A DNA stretch of 64,000 nt from Moritella sp. 5 (GTDB taxonomy: Bacteria > Pseudomonadota > Gammaproteobacteria > Enterobacterales > Moritellaceae), in the NCBI RefSeq assembly GCF_018219455.1, contig NZ_CP056122.1:806001-870000 (forward strand). The letters run 5' to 3'. This document shows, piece by piece, positions 9,312 to 17,393 of this stretch (the first letter of the stretch is position 1; every line of letters begins with the position of its first letter). A program made the position numbers and the translations under genes. The notes beneath the pieces are model-generated. The model was not told where the DNA came from and made no database searches. It saw only the letters and a list, made by a program, of their open reading frames with translations.

Positions 9312-10703
9312 TTATTTATGCGGGTTACGTGTATCTTCACTGTTATTAAAATTACGCATTAATAGTGCGTGATCCAGTGTGACTTCTTCTGGAACTGGTA
9401 AATAAACAATGTGACCAGAACCTGGCGCGTATTCCATTGCTTCGCCTTTACGGTTTTCTAATTCTTCTAGTTTGAAGGTCAGGTTACCTTGTGGCGTCAT
9501 TAACTCAAGAGAATCACCCACTAAGAATTTATTTTTCACAATCACTTCAGCAAGGCCTTTATCGTTACGACCATTGAATTCACCCACAAACTGTTGTGTT
9601 TCACTGATTGAATAACCGTAATCGTAGTTTTGGTATGCGTCGTGAGTATGACGACTTAAGAAACCTTCAGTGTAACCGCGGTGCGCAAGGTGCTCTAGTG
9701 AACGCAGTAAAGACGGATCAAAGTCACGGCCTGCAACAGCATCGTTAATCGCTTGCTTATATACTTGTGCTGTACGCGCACAGTAATAGAACGATTTGGT
9801 ACGACCTTCAATTTTTAATGAATGTACGCCCATTTTAGTGAGACGCTCGACGTGTTGAATAGCACGTAGGTCTTTTGAGTTCATGATGTAAGTACCATGC
9901 TCATCTTCAAATGCAGGCATATATTCATTTGGACGACCTTGTTCTTGTAATAAGAAAATTTGGTCTGTCGGTTTACCTTTGCCTAATGTCGGCTCTAGCG
10001 AACCTGTTTCTGGAGTATAGATTTCAGTTTCTGGTGTGTAAATTTCAGGATTGGTTGCAACAATATCACCGGTTTCATTTTCGGTTGCATCATGTGCATC
10101 GTACTTCCAGCGGCATGAGTTCGTGCATGATCCTTGGTTTGGATCGCGTTTGTTAATATAACCAGACAATAAACAGCGGCCTGAGTAAGCCATACACAGT
10201 GCGCCGTGTACAAATACTTCGATTTCCATATCAGGGCAGTGGAAACGAATATCTTCAATTTCATCTAGTGATAGTTCACGAGATAAAATTACACGCTTAA
10301 TACCTTGGGTATACCAGAACTTAACGGTAGCCCAGTTTACAGCATTTGCTTGTACTGATAGGTGAATAACCATATCAGGGAAAGCTTCACGTACCATCAT
10401 GATTAGACCTGGATCAGACATGATGATCGCATCGGGTTTCATGGCGATGATCGGTGTTAAATCTCGGATGAAGGTTTTGAGTTTTGAGTTATGAGGTTGG
10501 ATATTACAAACCACGTAGAATTGCTTACCAAGTGCGTGAGCTTCATTGATACCAATTTCTAAGTTCTCTAAGCTAAATTCGTTGTTACGAACACGTAAGC
10601 TATAGCGTGGTTGGCCAGCGTAAACAGCGTCAGCACCGTAAGCGAAAGCATAGCGCATGTTCTTTAGTGAACCTGCAGGGGAAAGTAATTCTGGAGTAAA
10701 CAT
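9312..10703 (-). CDS. trhP: tRNA 5-hydroxyuridine formation protein TrhP (YegQ, U32 family)
   Basis: TrhP catalyses the prephenate-dependent, iron-sulfur-dependent hydroxylation of wobble U34 in tRNAs, the first step toward cmo5U/mcmo5U. The start M-F-T-P-E-L-L-S-P-A-G-S-L-K-N-M-R-Y-A-F and the U32 signature E-V-F-V-H-G-A-L-C-M-A-Y-S-G-R-C are almost those of E. coli YegQ. C-T-N-S-C-R-W supplies further cysteines. The C-terminal half (A-H-R-G-Y-T-E-G-F-L, Y-G-Y-S) continues the match. Length is 463 residues against 453. The difference includes a tandem duplication of the seven residues E-I-Y-T-P-E-T near residue 220. yfhL follows in the same operon. Confidence 0.95.
   Translation of the reverse strand: MFTPELLSPAGSLKNMRYAFAYGADAVYAGQPRYSLRVRNNEFSLENLEIGINEAHALGKQFYVVCNIQPHNSKLKTFIRDLTPIIAMKPDAIIMSDPGLIMMVREAFPDMVIHLSVQANAVNWATVKFWYTQGIKRVILSRELSLDEIEDIRFHCPDMEIEVFVHGALCMAYSGRCLLSGYINKRDPNQGSCTNSCRWKYDAHDATENETGDIVATNPEIYTPETEIYTPETGSLEPTLGKGKPTDQIFLLQEQGRPNEYMPAFEDEHGTYIMNSKDLRAIQHVERLTKMGVHSLKIEGRTKSFYYCARTAQVYKQAINDAVAGRDFDPSLLRSLEHLAHRGYTEGFLSRHTHDAYQNYDYGYSISETQQFVGEFNGRNDKGLAEVIVKNKFLVGDSLELMTPQGNLTFKLEELENRKGEAMEYAPGSGHIVYLPVPEEVTLDHALLMRNFNNSEDTRNPHK
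10006..10047 (-). repeat. 21-bp in-frame tandem duplication inside trhP
   Basis: Two adjacent 21-bp units (10006-10026 and 10027-10047) differ at only a few bases and encode E-I-Y-T-P-E-T twice. They lie in a variable linker between the cysteine region and the C-terminal half, so little functional effect is expected. Confidence 0.8.
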
Positions 10704-10890
10704 TTCAACCTCAATTTTTGTCTGAGTTCAAGTCAGGAAATACCCTAAGGGCATCAAGGTTCGCGATTCTACGCGTTGAGTAATATTTTAACGTTGATCT
10801 GGATCATGTTTTATTTAATCGTGTTTGAGAGGCGTCGAGGATATTTGCAAGGGAAGGTTGGTAAAATAGTGATGTCAAAGTTGGAAACAA

Positions 10891-10919
10891 AAAAAGCTCA
10901 GAACAAGTCTGAGCTTTTT
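10891..10919. terminator. Hairpin with A/T runs between nptA and trhP
   Basis: AAAAAGCTCAG and CTGAGCTTTTT are perfect 11-bp arms with a 7-nt loop. It lies downstream of nptA on the minus strand, and a second short stem (GATGGCTA with TAGCCATC, 10924-10949) lies closer to the nptA stop. Confidence 0.75.
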
Positions 10920-10962
10920 ATACCGATGGCTAATTGTTTATAGCCATCAATTGTTCGTCATA

Positions 10963-12120
10963 TTAGTTAAACACAATCATCAGGCCAGGTAGTGCGAAGA
11001 AAGCACCAATTACGTAACCAAAGGCGATGAATTTGTTTTCAGTACCTTGGCGTGCTAATGCTTCTGCACACTTAATTGGAATCTCACGTAGTACCGGGAT
11101 ACCGTAGATAAGTGCCACAGCAAACAGATTGAACATTACGTGTACCAATGCAATTGTCATTGCTACTTGCGCAGCATCACCACTGATTGATGTTGCTGCA
11201 AGTAATGCGGTAATTGTTGTACCTATGTTCGCACCTAGTGTGAATGGGAAGATTTGACGTGTAGTAAATACACCGCTACCCGCTAGTGGAATCATTAGGC
11301 TTGTCGTTGTAGATGAAGACTGCACCATTACTGTAACCGCTGTACCAGATAAGATACCGCTTACTGGGCCACGACCGATTGCACCGTGTAGTACTGCTTT
11401 AGCACGACCAACCATTACTGATTTTAATACTTTACCTAGGAAAGTTACCGAGAAACCAATCATGAAGATACCGATGAATACCATGACTAGACCAGCAGTG
11501 TTGCTTTCTACAGGTAATGAACCAGCAAGTTCTTTAATTTGGTTTACCGCAGGTTTTGTTAACGGTTTAATGAAGTTGAATTCTTTAATGCTTAAGCTGC
11601 TGCCGCCAACAAAGAAATCTGCTAGGAAGGTAGCCATTTTCTCAAGGATACCAAATGCAATTTCTAGTGGTAGGAAGATAGCTACTGCAAGTAGGTTAAA
11701 GAAGTCATGTACGGTTGCAGCACTAAATGCACGCTGGAACTCTTGTTTGTCGCGGATATGACCCATGCTCACGAAAGTGTTCGTGATTGTCGTACCCATG
11801 TTCGCACCCATCACCATCGGGATTGCTATTGAGATTGGTAAGCCACCTGCTACTAGGCCAACGATTACTGATGTTACTGTACTTGAAGATTGTACTAACG
11901 CTGTTACTAGGATACCTAATAATAAAGCGACGAATGGGTTAGTTGCGAAAGCGAATATTTGTTCTGCACCAGCGCTACCGCCAGAGAACATTTTAAAGCC
12001 TCCACTTACTGTAGATACTGCTACCAATACGAAGTATACCAATGCGGCTACACTTACCCAGCTGAATACTTTTTGCATTGTGCTTGGGTTCAATTCAATT
12101 GCTTCGTTGTTGTTTTTCAT
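10963..12120 (-). CDS. nptA: Na+/phosphate cotransporter NptA (PNaS family)
   Basis: This inner-membrane sodium-driven phosphate importer has 385 residues. The family's duplicated signature is clear: V-Q-S-S-S-T-V-T-S near residue 75 and V-Q-S-S-S-T-T-T-S near 270, each followed by a G-A-N-x-G-T-T-I-T motif. Both repeats sit in hydrophobic segments. It lacks the long PhoU-like C-terminal tail of some relatives and resembles the Vibrio cholerae NptA type. A PhoB-type operator lies 78 bp upstream on its strand, so it probably belongs to the phosphate-starvation regulon. Confidence 0.88.
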   Translation of the reverse strand: MKNNNEAIELNPSTMQKVFSWVSVAALVYFVLVAVSTVSGGFKMFSGGSAGAEQIFAFATNPFVALLLGILVTALVQSSSTVTSVIVGLVAGGLPISIAIPMVMGANMGTTITNTFVSMGHIRDKQEFQRAFSAATVHDFFNLLAVAIFLPLEIAFGILEKMATFLADFFVGGSSLSIKEFNFIKPLTKPAVNQIKELAGSLPVESNTAGLVMVFIGIFMIGFSVTFLGKVLKSVMVGRAKAVLHGAIGRGPVSGILSGTAVTVMVQSSSTTTSLMIPLAGSGVFTTRQIFPFTLGANIGTTITALLAATSISGDAAQVAMTIALVHVMFNLFAVALIYGIPVLREIPIKCAEALARQGTENKFIAFGYVIGAFFALPGLMIVFN

Positions 12121-12197
12121 CTCTAGGTACCGTTTTATCTGTATCGAATGACAGATTTGTTTCAGTTAGTTGACGAGAAGGATTAAAACAAACTTGT

Positions 12198-12215
12198 ATG
12201 ACAGTAATATTACAG
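12198..12215 (-). promoter_or_regulatory. Pho box upstream of nptA
   Basis: On the minus strand the sequence reads CTGTAAT-ATTA-CTGTCAT, two 7-bp half-sites with the 4-bp spacer of the PhoB consensus. A related half-site (TTGTGAC) lies further upstream at 12228-12234. A second less perfect pair, TTGTGAC-AAAA-CTGTCAT, is at 12372-12389 on the plus strand. The remainder of the 345-bp gap 12121-12465 holds no gene I can support. Confidence 0.75.
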
Positions 12216-12465
12216 TGAGTTTAAAATGTCACAAAACCCTTGGTTGCAAGGTTAAGTTATTGTTTTTAATTGTTAAATTTGTGGCGTTTATTTTGGTTAT
12301 GTATTTCTTAAGAGACGAGTGTTCGGTAAATAAGGCGTTTTTCCGCTGTTTTTATGTACAAAAATGTGGGTTTGTGACAAAACTGTCATGTGAAATTGGA
12401 GGTATTAAAGGCGATAATTGGAAATACGCAGCATATAAAGATGTACATGCTGCGTTAATGAGGCT

Positions 12466-13383
12466 TTATTTAGCTGTAGTTGCTTCTTCACCACCAAGGG
12501 CAGTGATTAGGTCTGGAATGAAACGCATTAACTCACCGGTCATCAAGGCAAAGTCTGCATCAAATTTTGCTGCGTAATCATCGGTTTCCACATCATCATT
12601 TTGTTCTCTGATGAGGTCACTGAATTTAAGACGTTTTACTGACATGTCTTCGCCAAGTAAGAAAGACAGTGATTCACTCCAATCTAAGGCTAATTTAGTC
12701 ACTAACTTATCTGCGTTAAGGTGGTGTTGGATCTCGTCACTGGTTAAGTCTTGTTCTTTACAACGGATGATACCGCCATGTTCAAGTGCAGAACGTAATT
12801 CAGCTTCATCGCCCAGTTCAAAACCTGGTGCAGCACTGCCGTTATTTAACCATTCTGTCATCGTTACATCTGCTGGTGTCGTTAAAGCAACTGGTACAAC
12901 AGGTAGGCTACCGACACACTTACGTAATAAAGCGATGAGGTCTTCGGCTTTTTTAGCGCTTGATGCATCAACCACTAATAAATCTTGTGAAGGACAAATC
13001 CAAGCAAATGTTTGGCTGCTACGTGGGAATGCACGTGGAAGTAGTTGATGGACGATATCTTCTTTTAGCGCATCTTTTTCTTTTTTCTTTAGGCCTCGGC
13101 CTTGTTCTGCTTCAATCGTATCTACTTTTTCTTGTAGCATGTCTTTAACAACAGATGCTGGTAATACTCTGTCTTCTTTCTTTGCACAAATCAGAATGTT
13201 ATCTGAAATACCATGCGTTAAAGCTTGACCTGACTTACCCAGTGGTTTTATCCAACCGAACTTAGATAAATCTTGGCTACCACAAGGGGTAAAAGGGAAA
13301 TCAGCTAACTTGGTTTCAAGTTGTTCAATATCTAGTTCAAATGGACGAGTGAAACGATAAATTAGTAAGTTTTTAAACCACAT
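12466..13383 (-). CDS. rdgC: Recombination-associated protein RdgC
   Basis: RdgC is a ring-forming nucleoid-associated DNA-binding protein that restrains RecA. The 305-residue product starts M-W-F-K-N-L-L-I-Y-R-F and has the family blocks P-F-T-P-C-G-S-Q-D, L-P-A-S-V-V-K near residue 76, and F-x-W-I-C-P. Length equals that of E. coli RdgC (303). It stands alone on the minus strand, divergent from phoB across 399 bp; rdgC is next to phoBR in several enterobacteria too. Confidence 0.95.
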   Translation of the reverse strand: MWFKNLLIYRFTRPFELDIEQLETKLADFPFTPCGSQDLSKFGWIKPLGKSGQALTHGISDNILICAKKEDRVLPASVVKDMLQEKVDTIEAEQGRGLKKKEKDALKEDIVHQLLPRAFPRSSQTFAWICPSQDLLVVDASSAKKAEDLIALLRKCVGSLPVVPVALTTPADVTMTEWLNNGSAAPGFELGDEAELRSALEHGGIIRCKEQDLTSDEIQHHLNADKLVTKLALDWSESLSFLLGEDMSVKRLKFSDLIREQNDDVETDDYAAKFDADFALMTGELMRFIPDLITALGGEEATTAK

Positions 13384-13782
13384 TATAGCAGGACCTTGGT
13401 ATCAACTGTTTGGATAACCAGTATACTCAAGGATGTTGGAAATACAAGTTTGCCTAGTGGCTAAAGATGCATCAATCAAGATCTTAATTCCACACTTTTA
13501 TTGTCATCTGGTGTATAAAGTATTCAATTGAATTGTCACTTTTAATTATTAAAATCAGTGTTTTAATTAAATGCTATATTTATGTGATATTCATTACATT
13601 TGTTAGGTGTGAAATTCGACTTTTTAATAAAGAATTCATCAATGTAATAATACTGAAACATATTGAGCTGATAATAAATTTCAGTTAAAGTCGAAAGATA
13701 AGTGGTTCTTTCATCATTAAAATATAAATCTTTTACTGACCGGAGACGGTTATTAAGGGAAGAATAGTAAAGGATATTTAAA
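13384..13782. other. Intergenic region between rdgC and phoB
   Basis: This 399-bp AT-rich gap must contain the divergent promoters of rdgC and phoBR. Single Pho-like half-sites occur at 13501 (TTGTCAT) and 13533 (TTGTCAC), but they are 32 bp apart and not paired, so I do not call a Pho box. AAGGAT about 8 bp before 13783 is the phoB ribosome-binding site. Nothing else is recognised. Confidence 0.5.
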
Positions 13783-14469
13783 GTGTCTAAGCGAATTTTA
13801 GTAGTTGAAGATGAACTTGCGATCCGTGAAATGCTGTGTTTTGCATTAGAACAAAAAGGATTTGATGTTGTTGAAGCTGGGGATTATAACGAGGCGGTAG
13901 AGCGGCTTGTTGAACCTTATCCTAATTTAATCTTATTAGATTGGATGTTACCTGGTGGTAGCGGCATTAAATATATTAAGCACTTAAAGTCTCAACCGCA
14001 TTTATCCGCTATTCCGGTCGTGATGTTAACGGCACGTGGTGAAGAGGAAGATAAGGTTAAAGGTTTAGAAGTGGGGGCGGATGATTACATCACGAAACCA
14101 TTCTCACCAAAAGAATTGATTGCACGGCTAAATGCGGTAATGCGTCGTGTTGCGCCAATGACTCAAGATGCAGTTATTGATATTAGTGGGTTACAGCTTG
14201 ATCCTGTTGCTCACCGCGTTTCTGCTGGTGATTCTGTGATTGAGATCGGTCCGACTGAATTCAAATTATTGCACTTTTTTATGACACACCCAGAACGAGT
14301 GTATAGCCGAGAGCAGTTGTTAGATAATGTTTGGGGCATGAATGTATACGTTGAAGACCGCACGGTTGATGTACATATCCGTCGTCTGCGAAAAGCATTA
14401 ACACCGAGTGAACATGATAAATATGTACAAACAGTGCGTGGTGCAGGTTATCGCTTCTCGATACGTTAA
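13783..14469 (+). CDS. phoB: Phosphate regulon response regulator PhoB
   Basis: PhoB is the DNA-binding activator of the phosphate regulon. The receiver domain (1-120) has the acidic pair E9-D10, the phosphoacceptor D53 in L-L-D-W-M-L-P-G, and K105 in Y-I-T-K-P-F-S-P. The OmpR-type winged helix (about 130-228) includes E-F-K-L-L-H-F-F and the recognition segment [11 protein letters not shown], ending in G-A-G-Y-R-F. The start is GTG, which gives the standard 228 residues. phoR follows 22 bp downstream, so the two form an operon. Confidence 0.96.
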   Translation: MSKRILVVEDELAIREMLCFALEQKGFDVVEAGDYNEAVERLVEPYPNLILLDWMLPGGSGIKYIKHLKSQPHLSAIPVVMLTARGEEEDKVKGLEVGADDYITKPFSPKELIARLNAVMRRVAPMTQDAVIDISGLQLDPVAHRVSAGDSVIEIGPTEFKLLHFFMTHPERVYSREQLLDNVWGMNVYVEDRTVDVHIRRLRKALTPSEHDKYVQTVRGAGYRFSIR

Positions 14470-14491
14470 TCATGAGAGTTGAAGTTTCAAT

Positions 14492-15790
14492 ATGAATAAG
14501 ACGAACGTTTTTGTCGGTGGCTTATGGCGACTGCTTTATTGGTATATCCCGTTTTTTCTTGTTGGTTTAGTTATTGATAATATTACATTGAGTTTACTCA
14601 TCGCCACTGCCGTACATGTTGCTTGGTTATATCGTAGCCAATACATATTACATCAGTGGTTATGGGTTGCGCGCACGGCGACGCCGCCTGAAGGTAAAGG
14701 TAGCTGGGAATCCATTTTTAATGGCATCTATCGTTTGCAGCGTCGACATAAACGTAAGCGTAAAGAATTGCGTATGGTTATTCGGCGTTTTCGTGAAGGT
14801 GCTGAAGCCTTACCGGATGCCGTTGTTGCGTTAGATACTGATTATTCCATTATGTGGTGTAATAAATTAGCGCAACAAATGATTGGCCTGAAATGGCCAG
14901 ATGATGCGCATCAACATATTGGTAATTTGATCCGTACTCCAGATTTCATTCAATATTTAAATTCGAAAGATTACCGAGAACCGTTAGAGATCACTTCGCC
15001 AGTGCATAATGCCAAGACGTTAGAAATTCGCGTAATGACGTATACCGATGATCAATCGATGCTGGTGGCTCGTGATGTCACTGAACTGCGTCAACTAGAA
15101 CAAGTCAGACGTAATTTTATGGGTAATGTTTCTCATGAGTTACGTACACCGTTAACCGTATTAAAGGGCTATCTGGAAATGCTTGAGCCTGATGAATCGG
15201 ATAAAATGTTTGCTCGTGCGCATAAAGTCATGTCTGAACAAACGGCGCGTATGGATTCGTTGGTGAACCAGTTATTAGCCTTGTCTCGTATTGAAGCTGC
15301 ACAGGCTGTCGACTTTGAAAAGCAAGTTGATATTCCGTTTATGCTGTCGATGTTAGAACAAGAGGTATTGATCTTAGGTGCGGATAAAGCCTTAAAGGTA
15401 GAGTTCCACATTGAAAACGGCCTGTTTGCATTGGGTGATGAATCACAATTACGCAGTGCGGTATCTAATTTGATCTACAATGCGGTTCGCTATACGCCTA
15501 CGGACGGCAAAGTGGTGGTTGAATGGAAGCATACACCCGCTGGTGGTTCATTAAGTGTGACCGATAATGGCGATGGTATTTCTGCCGAGCATGTACATCA
15601 TTTAACTGAGCGTTTTTATCGTGTTGATGATGCGCGTTCACGTGATTCTGGTGGTTCTGGTATTGGTTTATCAATTGTGAAGCATGTTTTAAGCAACCAT
15701 GACAGTGTGTTAGAGATTAATAGTAAAGTGAATAAAGGTAGTTGCTTTAGTTTCACACTACCGTTAGTTACGTATGTAAAGCGTCACTAA
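14492..15790 (+). CDS. phoR: Phosphate regulon sensor histidine kinase PhoR
   Basis: PhoR is the inner-membrane kinase/phosphatase that controls PhoB in response to the Pst-PhoU state. The 432-residue protein has two N-terminal membrane segments (about 10-45), a cytoplasmic linker rich in Arg/Lys, and a PAS domain (about 95-200). The H-box N-V-S-H-E-L-R-T-P-L has His215. The ATP-binding domain shows N-L-I-Y-N-A-V-R-Y-T-P (N box), D-N-G-D-G-I (G1) and G-G-S-G-I-G-L-S-I-V (G2). It lacks a large periplasmic sensor, as in E. coli. A terminator follows. Confidence 0.95.
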   Translation: MNKTNVFVGGLWRLLYWYIPFFLVGLVIDNITLSLLIATAVHVAWLYRSQYILHQWLWVARTATPPEGKGSWESIFNGIYRLQRRHKRKRKELRMVIRRFREGAEALPDAVVALDTDYSIMWCNKLAQQMIGLKWPDDAHQHIGNLIRTPDFIQYLNSKDYREPLEITSPVHNAKTLEIRVMTYTDDQSMLVARDVTELRQLEQVRRNFMGNVSHELRTPLTVLKGYLEMLEPDESDKMFARAHKVMSEQTARMDSLVNQLLALSRIEAAQAVDFEKQVDIPFMLSMLEQEVLILGADKALKVEFHIENGLFALGDESQLRSAVSNLIYNAVRYTPTDGKVVVEWKHTPAGGSLSVTDNGDGISAEHVHHLTERFYRVDDARSRDSGGSGIGLSIVKHVLSNHDSVLEINSKVNKGSCFSFTLPLVTYVKRH

Positions 15791-15826
15791 TTTTACCGCG
15801 ATTGTGACTAGTATTATTAAAGAACT

Positions 15827-15858
15827 AAGCCCATCCACTATGCGATGGGCTTTTTTTT
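15827..15858 (+). terminator. Terminator after phoR
   Basis: AAGCCCATC and GATGGGCTT form a 9-bp stem followed by T8, 37 bp after the phoR stop. Confidence 0.85.
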
Positions 15859-15917
15859 AGCGATTAATTTATACTGTATGGGAAATTAGCAGAGGTTTAT
15901 TTGTAATAAATCGTGCG

Positions 15918-15957
15918 CTGTCATCAAACCGTCATGTTTCATTCATATTATTGTCAT
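15918..15957 (+). promoter_or_regulatory. Four-repeat Pho box upstream of pstS
   Basis: Four direct 7-bp half-sites stand at exact 11-bp intervals: CTGTCAT (15918), CCGTCAT (15929), CATTCAT (15940) and TTGTCAT (15951), with 4-bp AT-rich spacers. This is a double PhoB operator. A candidate -10 (GAATACT, near 15967) lies 9-10 bp after the last repeat, as in activated Pho promoters. Confidence 0.85.
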
Positions 15958-15999
15958 CAGTTTATTGAATACTTGTATTCACAGAAACGAGGTACAAGA

Positions 16000-16072
16000 T
16001 TATATTACTTGTAGTCGTGGACACTAAATACAAAGCTTATATACCCTGTAGTCATAGACACAAAATAAAAAA
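16000..16072 (+). repeat. Tandem duplication in the pstS leader
   Basis: Two adjacent units of 36-37 bp (from about 16000 and about 16037) share TTATAT, TGTAGTC and GACAC-AAATA blocks, and the first bases of a third unit start at 16073. They lie between the Pho box and the pstS ribosome-binding site, so they are probably transcribed in the 5' leader. Confidence 0.65.
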
Positions 16073-16091
16073 TTATACTTGGAGAAGTAAA

Positions 16092-17069
16092 ATGAATATT
16101 AAACAAATTGTTGTAGCATTAGGGATATCAATGACAGCAATCGCTTCACAAAGCGCATTTGCAGCAGGACTAGACCCTAAATTACCAGAGTATCAAAAAG
16201 TAAGTGGTATCTCAGGTAACCTATCTACAGTTGGTTCTGATACATTAGCAAACATGATGACGTTGTGGGCTGAAGAATTCAAACATATTTACCCAAGTGT
16301 TAACGTACAAATTCAAGCGGCTGGTTCTTCTACTGCGCCACCGGCACTAACAGAAGGTACTTCACAATTCGGTCCAATGAGCCGTAAAATGAAGTCTAAA
16401 GAAATCGAAGCGTTTGAAGAACGTTACGGTTATAAACCTACAGTAATTCGTGTTGCTATCGATGCACTTGCGGTATTTGTACACAAAGATAACCCAATTA
16501 AAGGTTTAAACATTGCCGATGTAGATGCAATTTTCTCAAGCACACTAAAATGTGGTGAAGCGAAGCGTGTTGAACGTTGGGGTGAACTAGGACTCGAAGG
16601 TTCTTGGGCTGAGCGTGATATCCAATTATTTGGTCGTAACTCAGTATCGGGTACTTACGGTTATTTTAAGAAGAAAGCATTGTGTAAAGGTGACTTCAAA
16701 AATAACGTGAATGAGCAACCGGGTTCAGCATCTGTTGTACAGTCTGTATCATCATCACTTAATGCAATCGGTTACTCAGGTATCGGTTATAAAACATCAG
16801 GTGTTCGTGCAGTACCACTAGCGAAAAAAGGGACTAACTACATCGAAGCATCGTTAGATAACGCTGCATCAGGTAAATACCCATTGTCTCGTTACCTATA
16901 CGTTTACATCAATAAGAGCCCGAACAAAGCATTATCTCCAATGCAAACGGAGTTCTTAAAACTGATATTATCGAAACAAGGTCAGAAGATCGTAGCTAAA
17001 GATGGCTATATCCCATTACCTAATTCAGTTACATCAAAAGACCTTAAGAAAGCAGGAATTACACTGTAA
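16092..17069 (+). CDS. pstS: Phosphate ABC transporter substrate-binding protein PstS
   Basis: PstS is the periplasmic high-affinity phosphate-binding protein. The 325-residue precursor has a signal peptide (M-N-I-K-Q-I-V-V, hydrophobic core, cleavage after A-F-A near residue 24). Phosphate-contact segments are V-G-S-D-T-L-A and [10 protein letters not shown] near residues 52-82, and R-N-S-V-S-G-T-Y-G near 183. The ATG follows GGAGAAGTAAA; the upstream in-frame start at 16017 would put residues before the signal peptide. The gene has its own PhoB operator and terminator and is separated from pstCAB by 3 kb. Confidence 0.93.
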   Translation: MNIKQIVVALGISMTAIASQSAFAAGLDPKLPEYQKVSGISGNLSTVGSDTLANMMTLWAEEFKHIYPSVNVQIQAAGSSTAPPALTEGTSQFGPMSRKMKSKEIEAFEERYGYKPTVIRVAIDALAVFVHKDNPIKGLNIADVDAIFSSTLKCGEAKRVERWGELGLEGSWAERDIQLFGRNSVSGTYGYFKKKALCKGDFKNNVNEQPGSASVVQSVSSSLNAIGYSGIGYKTSGVRAVPLAKKGTNYIEASLDNAASGKYPLSRYLYVYINKSPNKALSPMQTEFLKLILSKQGQKIVAKDGYIPLPNSVTSKDLKKAGITL

Positions 17070-17094
17070 TACGACTTACTTAGGTTAAATGATT

Positions 17095-17120
17095 AAAAGC
17101 TCGCTATTTAGCGGGCTTTT
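17095..17120 (+). terminator. Terminator after pstS
   Basis: AAAAGCTCGCT and AGCGGGCTTTT pair with one wobble around a short AT loop and end in T5, 26 bp after the pstS stop. The following 273 bp to narK (17121-17393) hold no gene, and I recognise no clear FNR or NarL site there. Confidence 0.75.
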
Positions 17121-17393
17121 TGCTTTCTGGTATAAAATAAAATGAGGCCGTAGCCTTGTTTGTTGTATGTGCAACCTTGGGGAAATTGCTCTCAAAATGA
17201 TACATTGCTCACATTTAGTCACCATGTTGGTGCAAACATTCAACCCCAGGTCTATGGTTTTGATGTATCTTGGTTATAAGTTGTTGATATTTAGTGTTTA
17301 AATTGGGTTTTATTAAGTTGGCCTTAGTATTGCTTTGTTCTAGATAAGATAAAATTTTTTAAACTTTGTTTTTATATCTTAGAGGGAATTTTT

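Noticed and set aside
12170-12577. Plus-strand frame overlapping the nptA-rdgC gap
   Set aside because: It runs into rdgC in antisense, has no recognisable motif and covers the Pho-box region.
13384-13782. Pho box in front of phoB
   Set aside because: Only single half-sites at 13501 and 13533 were seen, 32 bp apart and without the 7-4-7 pairing.
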